Source of the DNA: Pelecanus crispus
Lineage: Eukaryota > Chordata > Aves > Pelecaniformes > Pelecanidae
NCBI RefSeq assembly: GCF_030463565.1
Contig: NC_134643.1
Span: forward strand, 78,427,721-78,491,720
Direction: 5' to 3'
Length of the DNA: 64,000 nucleotides
In this document: piece after piece, positions 1-27,240 of the stretch
Numbering within the stretch: position 1 is the first letter of the stretch
How the letters are laid out: each line of letters starts with the position of its first letter
Position numbers and translations under genes: made by a program
Notes under the pieces: generated by a model
Databases searched by the model: none
Seen by the model: only the letters and a program-made list of their open reading frames with translations
Told to the model about the DNA's origin: nothing

Positions 1-2552
1 GACTATGACAGTTAAAAGAAGTTAAAACACACTTAAGACCATCCACAAAGATGCATACAGCTAACATCAAGCCCAGCAATCGTAAATGCCATCTAATTTG
101 TCAGCTCGATAGTAACTACTGCATCCACTTGCAGTACGCCATCTTCAAAATGAGAGCAAAAACATTCAGTAAAAAAAAAATTCCAAAACAGTTTTGCCTA
201 TCAAGCATTAATAAACTGTTTCATCGCTAACTACAACTGTGCTATGTGTCTTCCTTTTAACATTGATATTGTCACTTGATGTGTGGTATGTGGTTTAACC
301 CCCCAGGGCAGTTTTTAATGTTTATTCTAGTATGGCACTGCACAACTCATAAACCCTGAACCAAAGAAACTGACTCTAGAACTGTAAACTATGCACCGAG
401 GGGAGTTTGGAGCACTTGAACACTGAACAGCCATGCCAAGGTTAACACTACAGAGGACAAGGTAGCACCTGCACTCCTCTCCTGCTTACCATACCTAAGC
501 TATAGTGTAGTATGCTCAGAGATCTCTAAAATGATGCTGCGTTGTGCTAATTAGACATGCCCCGTGTGCTAATACATGCTACTGTTTAAGCTGATTCAGT
601 CATAATTGGCAGAATATAAACTCTACTATCTTTGAAGGCAAATTGCAAGTTTGACAAAATATAATTTCAGGCAGGTACAGGTATGAAAAAGCAAGCGCAT
701 TAGCCCTCAGTGCTAATAACCTTACCAGTTAAAGACACAGTTAAGAAGTTTTGCCCATCTGAAATACAGTTGGCAAACTGTTTTAGTTACTTCTCACATT
801 TAAGCAGAAATACAAGTCTCCCCCCACACCCCGCCCAAGAAAGCGATGAAGCAATGCTTTTATATTAGTCTCATCACAGACAAACGAGAATGATCTTTTT
901 GTTGCACTAAAACCAGAATGAAAACTCAGTTGCTTACATAATGCAGTCTTCACTATGACTATTATAATAATGCACTGTTAATGTTTTTACCTTTTCCAAG
1001 CAGTGGAAAGGTTCTGTCTTTAAAGAAGGGCTGAACAAACTCTCGAATTTTAATAAACAAATAAATAAAATCCACATTAGCAGAAGGGAAAAAATCCCCC
1101 CTATAGGAAAAGAAAACAGTCTTATGGCAACCTTTCATGCAGTCTGTTGTGAGGTCGTGGAGTGCAACAGAAGAAAACAAAAAAGTGTCTAGCACATTGT
1201 GAGGCTCATTTTTTACCCTGGTCTGGGTCACGTACAAATGATCAAACTTACTGCAATATGTACAGGAAATGTGAGCAATAGTGTACTTGTTTTAAATTAT
1301 CCTAACTAATCTATGGTTTTAATCAAGAATGGCTACAAGAAAACTGAACATTTAAAACCGCAAGATTACACGTAGTTTTCAGACATTCAGTTTTCAAACA
1401 TCCAGTTTACAAAGGACAGCATATGGCTCTCGCACCTTTCTGGCCTCCCTTACTGCTTAGGGCAAAAGGATGAAGCCTCAGAAGACTGAGTCTATCAGCT
1501 TCTGAGTCACTCCAAACAGAGACAGCCAAGCAGCTGGGAAAGACGGATACAGTAAGCCAGGCAGACACTGCAGATACCCAGTCTTTCTATAACCAGGTAG
1601 CCTTGACGCACATAAAGAGACTTCTGTCTCTCACACAGACGTTTCACTTTGGGAGATGAGGAGATTCTTCCCGCAAGCCAAAAAAGGGAAAGTCAAGAGA
1701 GAAGGCGGCAACAGCAAGACCAAGAAGCCTGACTTAGATGTGTCATTACCGGTACTCAGGAGGCTGTGAGCCATTTAAAACCTCACTCTCCCTCGCAGAA
1801 ACACCTCCTCCCACCAAATCAGCATCGTTACCTGCCATCATCCAGGACGCCGGGGTTTCAAAGAGGGGAGGAAAAACCCAGTGGCTCAATTTTAGGTCTC
1901 CCTCCTCGCCCTCTTTTCCTCCCTCCCCTCCCGAACCCAAAGCCATCACCACCACCGAGTGGATCACTAAACTTCCCCGAGCAGCGAGCTCTTCCCTCCC
2001 TCGGGAACCGAGCCTCCCCACCGCCGGTGTCGTCATCCCTCGCAAGCCCCAGCCCTGCCCTTCCCCGCCAGGCGCCGTGCAAGGAGAGCTTCACCTTCCC
2101 GCTCCCGCCGCCGAGGAAGCCCCGACACCACCGCGGGGCTCGCGGGCCTACACCCCCTCCCCCCCCAAGCCGCGCGCTCCCCTCGCGCCCGCCGCCCCCT
2201 CCGCGCCGCCGTCGCGCCCCGGCACTGTCACTCCCGCCCGCCCCCCGCCTCACCGCCGGGGCACCGAGCCCGTCGTCCCGTCCCCCCCCGGGGCACCCAA
2301 CGGGGCCTTCACGGCACGGCACCCGCCCCGCCCCGCGCGGCCTGACCCCGCCACGGGGCACCGGCGGCCGCCGCCCCAGGCGCGGCGGCTGAACCAACCG
2401 CCCTCCCCGCGCCCGCCTGTGGGACCCCGCCGCCCGCCATTCCGCCCGCCCACCTCCCCCCCCCGCAAAGGCTCCGACGAGGGTCTGAACCCCGGCCTCC
2501 GCCTCAAGCCTCTCCCAGAAGCCAAGGCCCAAGACGACGGCGCCGCCCTCAC
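1..2552 (-). other. Presumed start of PACSIN2 intron 1
   Basis: No coding exon with a recognisable protein was found on either strand. The left 1.7 kb is AT-rich and the right part grades into the CpG island. If the donor at 2552 is real, all of this is first-intron sequence. Confidence 0.4.
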
Positions 2553-2700
2553 CTGAAGCGCCGGGAACTGCCCGTCTCCTGTGCCCGCCGGCGGTGAAGG
2601 AGGGAGGGGACTGACGAGACGGCGACAGAGCGCGGAGGAAGGCGAGAGAAGCGCCCGCACTCCGCTCCCCGCCGCGCCGCCGCACCGACTAGCCGCCCCC
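2553..2700 (-). other. PACSIN2: Putative 5' non-coding exon 1 of PACSIN2
   Basis: On the minus strand a CAG|GTGAGG splice donor lies at 2553/2552, inside a CpG island and just downstream (for a minus-strand gene) of a CCAAT cluster. This fits a first, non-coding exon transcribed leftwards. The name rests on synteny: in vertebrates PACSIN2, an F-BAR/SH3 protein of endocytosis and caveolae, is the next gene on this side of TTLL1 and in the same orientation. No PACSIN2 coding exon is visible in 1-2,552, so the identity is inferred. The exact 5' end is unknown. Confidence 0.5.
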
Positions 2701-2739
2701 CGCGCCCGCCTGCGTCCGCCCACCTCCTCCGCCCCTCCG

Positions 2740-2831
2740 ATTGGCGGACGCCCAGCCGACTTCCGATTGGGCGAGGGCGAAGGGCAGCCTCCCGCCCCTC
2801 CGCTGCCCATTGGCTTTCCGCGGCTGCCAAT
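2740..2831 (-). promoter_or_regulatory. Cluster of four CCAAT (NF-Y-type) boxes
   Basis: ATTGG occurs on the plus strand at 2740-2744, 2766-2770 and 2809-2813 (CCAAT on the minus strand), and CCAAT on the plus strand at 2827-2831. Three of four face the minus-strand gene and lie about 190-260 bp upstream of its splice donor. Clustered CCAAT boxes are typical NF-Y targets in CpG-island promoters; NF-Y binding itself is inferred. Confidence 0.6.
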
Positions 2832-5800
2832 TAACGCCGCTCTTCCTAGTCGATGGCTGGAAGGGGGCGGCGGGGGGCAAAGGTAGCCGGCGGGCGGCGG
2901 GGGCCCTGGTGTGCGCGCGCGCCCGCCCGCGGCCGGCGCGAGCTCCCTAACGGCTGTCGGCGGCCGTTCGTTAGCGCCCGTTAACGCCGAGCGCGCCGCG
3001 GGGTGGCCCCGCGGCCCGTCCCCGCGCCGGTCCTGCGGGCCGAGCCCCCGGCTCGGGGGGCGCCTCATGAGGGGGCTCTGGCCGCGGTCGGGGTGCGCGC
3101 CTGCGCCCGGCGGTGCCGGCGGCTGCCGCCACCCCGCGCCCGCCGGGCAGCCTGCCCGCCCCGACCGGCTCGCCGAGAGGGCAGCCGCTGCGTGCGTGCA
3201 GATAGCTGTATGTACGGGGTGGGAAACCGCGGACAGTAGGCGCTGCGGAACGCGGCAGGGCGCGACGCGAATGAAAACCCCGTCCGCTGCGGGGGAGCGT
3301 GAACGAGCAGATTTTGTTTCCCGAAGCGGCATTTGACCCAGCCGATAGATCCCGAAAAGCGACGGGGACTTTTTAACGCCCGAAAGTGGTGAAGGCTTTA
3401 ATTCCCCGCCTGCTCCCGCGGCAGTCCCGCCGCGTAACGCAGTGCCCTCTAACACCACAATGCGGCAATGATGGTGCTGCATTTCTCACACGTCCCTGGC
3501 TCCTGTCTGTCAGCTGAAGCCGCCTCTTGCCGGGGGAGACAGCGCAGGGCTTCGCGGGCTGGTCTGTCAGCTGCCTTTGAGACGGAGGTGGCTCAAGGAC
3601 AGAGCCACCTTTAAAATCACATTGCTGATTCGGTTAAACCTCTGTGCGCGGAGGTACGCGATACCTGAATAGTATCGCGGGCAGAACTGTTATTCCAGCC
3701 CTTGCCTATCTTTCAGACTTATTTGCTTTAGACAGAGGATTATTTCAAGCTCCAAGCAGCAGCCATCACGGTAACCTTATTTCGTCCCTTCAGCCTTTGC
3801 CTTCTCCTCCACCAGTTTCAGCATTTCCCTCCCATTTGCCCTTCTCATCGCTGATCTGCCTCCAGCGTTATCCCAGAGGACAGCCCGGTTTGAGGACAGC
3901 GAGAGCTCTGGATTATTGGGTAGGGCTGCAAAACAGTCCTAAGAGTACTTTCCTCTTGGCCATGTTTCTTATGCAAGTCTGCATATAATCAGCATAGACG
4001 CCAAGTCTTCCTGTACTCTTTCACTAAGTGCATGACTCATTAACTTAAGGAGTTTTAAGTTCACTGGGAATTTAGACTAGCTCAGTAGGACTGTGAGACC
4101 ATAGCACTGGGGTAAATTTTACCTTCTGAAGAAATGTCCTTTAAAAATTGATTTGAATTAACTGCAGTTAGCATTACTGCAAAATTTGGTTGGGTTGGTA
4201 AGCCTGAGATTTAACATGATTTCCCCCCTCCCTAATCTCCTTTTCATTTCTCTCCGGTGTTGAAAGTTAAAAGTTCATGTTTGAGAGGAGAAATCATGAC
4301 ATTTATTGCTATTTCTTCTCTCACTTCTGACCACAGATGCACTTCAGTTTTCCACACAGCCTCTCTCATTAAATACGAGATCAAGCTTTGCATAAACCAG
4401 CTCTTTCTACAGGAGATTACAAGTGATATATATAATCGTAAATACAGCTCTTTCTGTATGGACACGAATCAAGCTTCCGTTTTGCCTAGAGCATTGTCAA
4501 AGCTGGAAATCCTCCCTGCCAGAACACTTAGACTTTCTTCAACCTCAACATCACAACAGTCATTCATCTCTTTGTATGGTCAAATAATGCTCAAACTTGT
4601 TCAAAGATTGAAGAAACAGAATAGGAATTCAGTGTAAATCATAGCGCTCCCTGGTAGAACTAAGTTCATACTGTGATGAAAGGGAATTCCATTTCAGCAG
4701 AGGACACAAGTTCAACCTGCAGCCGGTGGTGGACTGACACAAAAAACCCCAACTATTCCACACAGAGTTGATTGAATACCACCTTGTGCCCCAAAAATCA
4801 CTTCACCGTGCACAAAAACTGTGCAAATCACATATACGCTACCACCTGTGAAAAAATCAGGGCTCACATTCTTATATTAGGCCAGCATGGGGGCAATGAC
4901 TGTAAATGGAACAAGAGGTGTATATTCAGGCCCTGAGTCTGGTTGCAAAAACGATCACACAGTCTTTTAACAACAAAGAAAATAGTGCCTTTTTCTTCAA
5001 ATCAGCTATTCCCATGCATGGACCTTGCTAGGCCTCTGTACTGTTTATAAATTTTATGTATATATTACATATATTATTATTCTATATATGACATTATAAT
5101 GGTTTTATATGTACATAGTATATATTTTATTACTATTACCTTTGGAAGCCAATAAGACAATAACAGCTATTGGAATTTTAAAAAAATATGTTTTCAATTG
5201 TAAAGTTTTTGTCCCTTTTCCAAGCATACCATTTGAAACAATTTGGAAGCAACATTATTACAGCTGTCTTAGTCTACTTTTTGGATTAACACTATTGATC
5301 TTCTGTGAATTACCTCTATACGTGAAAGCAGAATTTGTCTGCGTTGGGGTTAATACATGTACTGGTGCAGTAATTTGACTTCATTACTTATAGTAACACA
5401 GTTTAATGTATGTATAAACATATACAGGCTTGAGGCCACATGCACTGAATACATACATATATGCACTTGAAAAACTGCTTGGGGAAAAATACCTCAGTGG
5501 TTAATAAAGTACTACTTTTTTCAATTTATAAAATGTAAATTATCTTTATGCATATTCAAACACTAAGGTTTTCTTGTAATGAATTAAAAGAGATTAGTGG
5601 TCTAATTATATCTATCATCAGTCATGCAACCTCCCAGCATGATGACACTATTATCACGCCATAAATAATTTACTGATATAGTGAATCATACTTTAACATG
5701 GTAAGCATTCTGATTTTAGTATTTTGATAATTTTTTCCTAAATATTAAAATTCAGTTGTTCTCTGAATATTTACAGTTATATTCAGCATGTGACATCCTG

Positions 5801-8800
5801 GGAAAGATTATCTCAATCTGTTTTCTCAGAAGAAAGGCTAACAGTCTATGCAGCCCCGCTGGTGAGCATTTGATCTAGACTGTTAGGAACAGGACAGGAA
5901 GTTTCTGGAAAAAAACAAAAAAAAAATTCCCTCTCTCATTTTAGATAAGTATCCCACGGTTATTTTTACTTTTAACACAGTCTATTTTTAAATATGCTTC
6001 TTGTGTCTTCTGCTGTCCTCAGAAATTCCATGTGTCCTTTTAAGCACTAATACTTTCTCTGTAAAGAAATTCTGTCTCTTGGCTTCACTCAGTGCAAATT
6101 TTATTGGTGTTTCTTGACTCTTGCAATAATATTTCAGCATTCTCTTCAGAACGTTTCTCTCTAGCTGAGAAAGCCCAGGTGTGATATATATCTATTTACA
6201 CTTTAAATCTAAATTTAAATCCTGAATCATATTTTGACTGCAAATGTGATGCCATTAGTGATTATATAGGCCAACCAATTACAAAGAAATTCAGAATATT
6301 AGTTTTACTTCCACTTAAATCAATCAATTTCACTGTTTCACTGCCCAACTTTCACTGGGAAAGAACTTTTCACACATAAGACATGTCCTTGTCTGAAACA
6401 TTCTTTATTATCTCCTTGTTTTTCACATTTATGTTTTTAATTAGTGTTTTATACTGTCCAAACTTATCTATTTCACAACAGTTGTCTATGGTTATCTCAG
6501 ATGCGAATGATATGCTTTTAATAGGTAGAAAATTGGAGAGTAATTAAGGCATTGAAAACTCTCTGTCAATGGTAAAGATATCCCTATGTCATAATGATTG
6601 GGAAAGTTCTGGCTATGGACTGCTTCAAATATGGAGAGTTTCTTTAAACTTGCCTAAGCTTTGATGGCACCTTAAAAAAAGTGGGGAAAAAAAAAAAATA
6701 GAGTCTAGCACAAACAACTTCCTACTATTCAGTAAAAACAATCAGTTTTTCCAAGATACTAATTTATGTTCCTATTTCCTCTTAATAATTGCATTTTAAA
6801 CAAAATTCTGGCTAAATCAGCTTTTCCCAGCTATACCCATTTAATTTATTTTCTGCAGAGAATACAGAAATAAAGTTTTGGTTTGTTTTTCTTAAGGAAC
6901 CCTACATGTCCTAGCATAACTAGCCACGGACACCAGTGTTCTGTTTTGATATCTACACACCAGATGGCACGGAGTCCCTCCCGCTGAACTGGAGGCTTGA
7001 GTGAGCTATTTTAATAAAGCAGGCACAAATAAAGTTGCCTTGTGTTTTTTCCACCTAGGTAAACTGAAGAGTAACTACTTCAGAAACAGCACTAGCTTAT
7101 AACGACAGAGTAAAGCCCTTCCTTTACTACAGATAAACGAGCTCTGCCTAACATGCTCTGCTGCTGAAATGCAGGACTATATATCTTCTGTGAAATGTCT
7201 ATTGTTTTGCTAAGTTTATAGCAGGAAGTGAATCAGGAGATGGGGACATTTTAGGCAGAAGTTCTATTGTAAAGCCAACAGTAACAAAGTAGCTTTAGGG
7301 ATAAGACTGTTTCTTTTATTCTAATTAAGTTCCTAAAGCCATATAAAGAAGCTATTCTGTGGGAATCTTGTTAATTCCTTCCATGTCAAAGAATTAATAG
7401 GGAGAAAGGTTAGTGTCCAGGAAGCAAGCCCCACTATTCAACTCGAGCAATAAGCTCCTTCTGCACTGATGTCATTATAACAATTCGCATAGCTGTTTAG
7501 AGCTTGTCTATTTAATTCTTCATACAATACTGTCGTTATGCCAGTGATCACTTGAGCATATGAAGAACAGTATTTTAGGACTGACATGCACATTTATTTT
7601 AGCTCTGCCTGGCAAGTTATTACACTGGCCGAAGTCAGAACTTTTGAGAACTGTTATTTCTGATTTATTTTGCTCCACTGAAAGCCAAAACAGTTTCTTT
7701 ATCCTACAGTTAGATACATTTGGAGGATGATTGGCCTAGGGCCACGGTTAGTTACTCAGAAATAAGAGCTTGTCTGTTTGCAGTCACTCAGATTTAAGCC
7801 CACTTCAACCCTCTCAGTCAGAGATAAAACAGTCTTTAATCTTTTGGAGAATTAAGGCTTTGGCAAAAAGAGCTACCTTACCTTTGAATGAGTGCATCCA
7901 CACGAGGTTTAACATCTTTTATGATACATGTTAGCATCACACCTTTAGTCAATCCCCCTTGACTCCCACAGTAGATGCATGCCCCAAGTGGTGTTCATGT
8001 CTCTCTGATCACCTCAGTTCCAGCTGACAGCAGGGCATGCCCCAGGCTGTTATCAGTTTGTACACCACTTTGTACTATTAGTTCTGTCCTACTACAGCCA
8101 GATTTAGTTAAGGATGCCAGAGTGAAAAGTTTAAGATTTTATCTCTGAGTAGGCAATTAAAGTTTTCATTTCCAGTTTCACTTCCTCCTTACCAGATTTT
8201 CACCTTTACCTTTCAAGGCCATGTACAAACAAGCATCTCACAGGGTGATATCCACATAGTACCCTCCTCCTCCCCCAGAACTATTAGCTATGACTGCTTT
8301 TGTCTCCTTGTCATCCTCTTGTTTCTGAGTCTGCAGACAAGCTGCTTCATGCACAGAGCAAACTCTCATTCCAGCTAACACAGAACATGACCCTTATTCA
8401 AATTTCTTCAGAGGACCATTGTATTTTTCAACAGGTCTTATGCGGAAAAAAATAGATATTACGTAGCAATGGAAGTTCCTAATTCTGAATTTCTCAAAAA
8501 CATTTCACTTATGTACATGAGGCCTCAAGTTCTTCATAGAAAAGGAAGACTTCCTGCTTGCTTACAGTTTTTTTGGGGGTTGGTTTGTTACTGATAATCA
8601 GAAAGCCAATCTCAGTCATCGAGAATTTCGTGTTGTTTCGGTTTTGTTCCTTAAAACTCCCTTTGCGGATGTAGGTTTTTCATGTATTAGAAGTGAAAAT
8701 ATAGTTAGGCCTTCAAACTTCAACCTCTGCAAAAAGCCTGTTGGAAAAGGAAATGAGGAGAAAGCAGTCTGATGTATCTAATCACTAGTCTATTGTTTTT

Positions 8801-10155
8801 AAAAAGAAAGTGGAATGAGATCAGGAAGAGAGGTCACTGTATCTGCAGTCTCTTTAAAAAAAGAACATTGCGTTACTGAATTCATGTTTGGGTCAGCAGG
8901 ATAAATTACTAGCAATACACGTGTTGGAGATCTGTGTAAAATGCAACATCAACATTTGAAATCTAAATTCTAGTTCTGAGATTAGTACTACATAGTCAAA
9001 GATTCCTATTGGAGCTTTCCCCCCCAATTAGTAATACTTACATGTTTTGATTTTGAGGTCGTGATGATAATTTACCTGATATTTTACAGAGGTATTTCAT
9101 CCTCAAGTAAAGTGTTTGAAATATTGCTTTCCCAAAACTACAGTGGCCAGAGAGAAGGATTTACTTGTTCCAAATTGATAGCACTGCTACAAAAATATTT
9201 TCCATATAAAATACTGCTCTGCAAATGCTATATGTGAATGAAATATATCTGCTCCACACTGGGACAGAAATCCTTATTCTTTAAAAACAATAGTAAGACT
9301 TCCACTGATTTAACATGAAGATAATTTTTCAGAAGTCAGGATTGGAAAAGATGCATTATCATACTGAGTAATAAGAGTGCAAGCTCAAATGAGTTGACCC
9401 TTTCCAAGCCATTAGAAAACCCCCAAACAATTAAATAAGAATATTCAATATTAGTAATATGACAGGTAGTGCCATTCCTATTCTGTCTGGTCAATGTCTG
9501 TGTTCTGGGGGCCCTGATTCAGCCCGCTGCCTAGCTGTAAAGACACCATTGGCAACACAGAGTTTGGAACAAACAAATTTGGAAGAACAAGATTATTTAG
9601 ATGCTACCACCAGTTTTGGTTCATTGTGAATTACAGCTAAAAAGTATCCCCTGGATTAAGCCTCCAAAGCCTTCTACAGCAATAAATCCTGATAACCCAG
9701 ACCTGGTTTTGCTTTCACATTAAGCCTTTCCAAAAGGGAGACTGAAAGTCACTGTAGCTCAGTTAGTATGTTATGACTTCTACATACTCAAAAAGTAACA
9801 GCGTGAAGTTGACTATTTAACCAGAATCTGCATTTCTCAATATACCTCTTCCCTATGAAGTCCCACCAGTGGAGGCTGCATGAACAGGGAAGATGATAAA
9901 GGGAAGGAGTAGTCATTCTATTGTAGCCATACTTGCTACTGCTACTGTTATGATAGAACAAGACTACAACAACATCCTTTGTCCAAGCTACTAAAGAAAT
10001 TAATTACAAGCAGTGGAAACAAAAGTGAGAGAAAGCTCCATTTTCCTTCTATCAGAGTATCCCTGTTGTGTTGCCTGTCTGTAAGAAATATAACCATACT
10101 ACAAAATACTATTTACTACAGTCTCATAGTTTCTAAGGCTGTCACTACTTCCTAC

Positions 10156-10184
10156 TTTACCCCCAACTGCCTGTTGGGGGTAAA
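10156..10184. repeat. Perfect 12-bp inverted repeat (hairpin)
   Basis: The arm at 10156-10167 (TTTACCCCCAAC) is exactly complementary to 10173-10184 (GTTGGGGGTAAA), with a 5-base loop. It lies in intergenic DNA about 1.6 kb beyond the TTLL1 3' end. No gene is assigned. Confidence 0.8.
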
Positions 10185-10872
10185 ATTGGAAACATCTGCC
10201 CACTAAATATCACATCATTAAAACAACACTTAATATCTGACCACGCATCCGCTTAAGAGTAGCTTACCTGTCAAGGTTCAAATATACAAGCAAGACTCAC
10301 ACTCAGGAACTAAAAAAAACAAAACAAAACCAAACACAAAACCCAATGCCAAAAACTACGAGACCTGGAACTTAGGTGAGATTCACTATCATGCAGGAAT
10401 CATGTTTTCTTAGCGTTATTTCAAGAGCCAACTTGAATATGCTTTTGTAGAGGACAGTGAGAAGATTCAAGTCTGATGATCAGATAATCACTTGGATTTT
10501 GGTCTTTACTTCAATGGAATATACAAGATTAATCAAGATGAGGATTACACTTGGAATGACTCATTCAGTTACATATTTCACTCTTTATGGCAAGGATGAA
10601 TCCCAGATCATGTGTAAGGATATTGGTCAGCCCAGCCCACATTTGCCCTCCCTCCCCAGCCCAAATTGCTCTTGCCGGACTGTGTTCAGACGGAGAGTCA
10701 TCAGCACTGACTGTCCCAATGACTGCAGTTTGCGAGCAGCTGCCCTCTTCTAGGAGGACCTTCAAAAGCAGGAAAAGGACTGACATTTCCTGTGGTGCAG
10801 GTGGTCTGTTTTATGTGTTCAAGAAACTCAAAACTTTTGGGAGAGGTTAAGTTTACTTTGCATGCACTTCAG

Positions 10873-10921
10873 CGGCCTGCCACATAGGAGGGCAAAGCAC
10901 GCAGCCTGCTGTGGCAGGCCG
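10873..10921. repeat. Perfect 12-bp inverted repeat with 25-base loop
   Basis: The arm CGGCCTGCCACA at 10873-10884 pairs exactly with TGTGGCAGGCCG at 10910-10921. It lies about 700 bp from the preceding hairpin in otherwise unannotated intergenic DNA. It could fold as RNA on either strand, but no transcript is known from the sequence. Confidence 0.75.
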
Positions 10922-11809
10922 ATTGAGTATCACTGCACTGGTGGCATCCAAATTAGAGTGTATTATGGTTACACGGACATGTGCAACTCTCAGCCTCCTT
11001 CGTCTTTCTCTCCACAATACTCCATCATCAAAAAAAAAAAAGGGAGGAGGGGGAAGGAGAATAAAGACAACCAGAACTGCACATTGACATTTATAAATAA
11101 CCACCCAATGACTGGTGGAAATGCAAGCGGAAGCAACAGCCAATCGCAGACCCAACTAGTTTATTTATATGCTATGCTGTTAGAAGACTGAAATACCTAT
11201 TTTTAACTTTTGCTCTATACATTTTGGTAGCTAATCATCACAACTTTTGTTATCAGAGCTACCAGAAATAGCTTACCACGTGCAACAATATTGTTGCTAT
11301 AGTGCACACAAAAATATACAAAAATATACAGATATTGTACTTATATACATGCATAAATACACGAAGAGATTCTGGTGCAAATAAGGATTTATCACTGGCT
11401 TCAAGCAATGAGATTTATTACAGCATGTAGTTGTTCTGTCTGTTTTTCCACAGACATGCATTATCTTGAAATAAAAATTAATGGCTAGTGAAATAATGCA
11501 CCAGTATACCATTTGAAACACTCCTTCAGTCCATGAAACTTTCTACCTTTAAAGAGTTAGCAGCTCAAAACACTTAAAGGAAATAAAAAAAAAAAAAACC
11601 CCAAACCCAAAACCCTCAGCATATAAAGAGCTGCTTTTCAATTTCTTAATACTGGTTATACATCATTAGCTGCATTAACTGACAATAGCCTCAAGTCCAC
11701 ATACTGCTATTTTTTCTAGCTGCTCTTCTTTTACTAGCAAGAATCTGAACCATCACTGTGAGAATATTAACACTCACCACTACCACCTTTTTACAGAATC
11801 CACACCTCA

Positions 11810-11815
11810 TTTATT
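11810..11815 (-). terminator. TTLL1: Candidate TTLL1 polyadenylation signal
   Basis: TTTATT on the plus strand is AATAAA on the minus strand, about 395 bases past the TTLL1 stop. It is the first canonical signal met. A further one at 11414-11419 could serve a longer 3' UTR. Confidence 0.5.
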
Positions 11816-12207
11816 ATAGGGAGCTAGGGATAGGCTACTATAGGAAATAAATTCTATCCAGAACAGCAAGAGGTTTCTTTCAGAATGCATATTTTGAGTT
11901 GTCATCTTTATAAAGAAAGTTCTTAATCATTACTGAAAGAATATTAGTTTCTACAAAGTATATATATATATAAAAAAATGATGATATATACATACATACT
12001 ATATATATTATTGTAATAATCATTAAGTCAGTGTATGTCTAGTACAGTTCCTGGTTTTAGAGTGTTTGTTTCACTTCTTTTCAAAGGCTGTATTGTCCTC
12101 TTTTAATATTTCCCACATGCAATGTAGCAAAATAGAGGAATCTGTTCAAACACTGCATTTTTGTTCACGATGTCTTCCTACCAAGGGTGCAGCTGTTTTT
12201 TCTGTTA

Positions 12208-25981
<13,774 letters not shown>

Positions 25982-26747
25982 CTAAAGCAGAACCAACCTG
26001 TTAGTAAAGAAAAGTTTAAAGATGTGAAGTTGAAAACAGGCGAGAATACAAATCAGGAAAGTCAAAGAGGAAGGAAAGTGGCATCCAGAAAGCACCTGAA
26101 CTTTAAAGTATACTAGAAGTAAATTAATTTTAAAATCAAGGAAAATAACATCTTAGGTTCAGTCTGAAACCCTCCATTTGTCAACTGGACAACTACAAAC
26201 AAGGACACTAGTTACAAGGACCTTTCACACTCCCCAGCCAATCTACCTTTTGTGAATGGGCACACAGCTCACGTCTCCTCTTAAATACACTAATAACAGA
26301 AATCACTATTGTACACTTACTAGGTAATGTTTACAGAACCAAGCGCAGAGCACAGACATTTTATTATTTCTAACCAAGACTTATATGCATATATCTTTTT
26401 TGAAGTTGGAGAGTTCATATGGATCACTTTGTGACTGTAGACAAAAAGAGAATGATTCCAAGAGAAATCCCTTACATGTCCTATCAAGAATCACAATTTG
26501 CTATACTAAAAGGAAAGGAACATTACCAACTTTGTGCTGTCTTCTCTGCATTTCATGCAGCCATGATTTTGCTTTCTGCTCTAGCTGGAGGGGTGGGATA
26601 AACTGATATCATTAAACCCTTGACAGCAGGATTTCCCCAAACCTAAGGCTGTTAAAACAGTCCTTATAAGCTGCATTTCAATTCATGACACCTAGGTGTC
26701 ACTTTCTACATTAGATCTCGCACTTGTCCAGATGAGCCTTTTCTGTT

Positions 26748-27240
26748 AGGATCACACAATCCTGGTTAGAAGGGACCTCAGGAGGTCTCTTGTCCAGCCT
26801 CCTGCTCAGTGCAGGGTTAGCTCAGAGCTTTATCCAGCCACATTTTGAAAACCACCAAAGATGCACAGCTTCTCTGGCCATCCTGTCTCACTGCTTGACT
26901 GACCTCATGAGGAAAAGGAATTCCGCCCCCCCCCCCATATTTTTTCCTTACATTCTGAACCTCTCTTCTGTCAGCTTATGCCCGTTGTCTCTCATCTTCC
27001 CCCCCTTCACCACACTGAAGAGCCTGGGTCCTTCTTCTTGATAACCTCTCACAGGTACAGGCAGGCTGCTATTAGGTGACCCCAGAGCCACCTCTTCTCC
27101 AGGCTGCAGAAACACAGTTGCTGCAGCTTCTCCTCACCAGACAAGTGCTTCAGCCCCCTGACCATCTTGGTAACCCTTGCTTAACTCACACCGGTTCACT
27201 GATGTCTGCCTTGTTCTGGGGGGCTGAAGTTACTTTTGCC
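26748..27240 (-). mobile_element. Degraded CR1 LINE fragment
   Basis: Plus-strand text such as AATCCTGGTTAGAAGGGACC, followed by CCAGCCTCCTGCTC and CTCTTCTCCAGGCTG, is the reverse complement of the CR1 3' region. It is interrupted by a C-run (26,926-26,936) and diverged, so it is an old insertion in minus orientation inside TTLL1 intron 1. The boundaries are approximate. Confidence 0.7.

Larger units (their letters stand above)
1950..3300. promoter_or_regulatory. CpG island, presumed PACSIN2 promoter
   Basis: A dense run of CG dinucleotides and very high GC content sits between AT-rich flanks. It contains a GTGAGG donor for a minus-strand exon and four CCAAT-type motifs (2,740-2,831). Long open frames here on both strands reflect GC richness, not coding. 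A divergent plus-strand transcript is possible but no splice site or protein supports one. Confidence 0.75.
3301..11809. other. Intergenic region between PACSIN2 and TTLL1
   Basis: AT-rich DNA with no recognisable exon. All open frames are short and match no family I know. It holds homopolymer and AT-rich simple sequence and two perfect inverted repeats, annotated separately. The right edge is the likely TTLL1 polyadenylation site. Confidence 0.6.

Noticed and set aside
2250-3482. 410-residue minus-strand open frame
   Set aside because: Same reason: CpG island, low-complexity translation, overlapping open frames on both strands.
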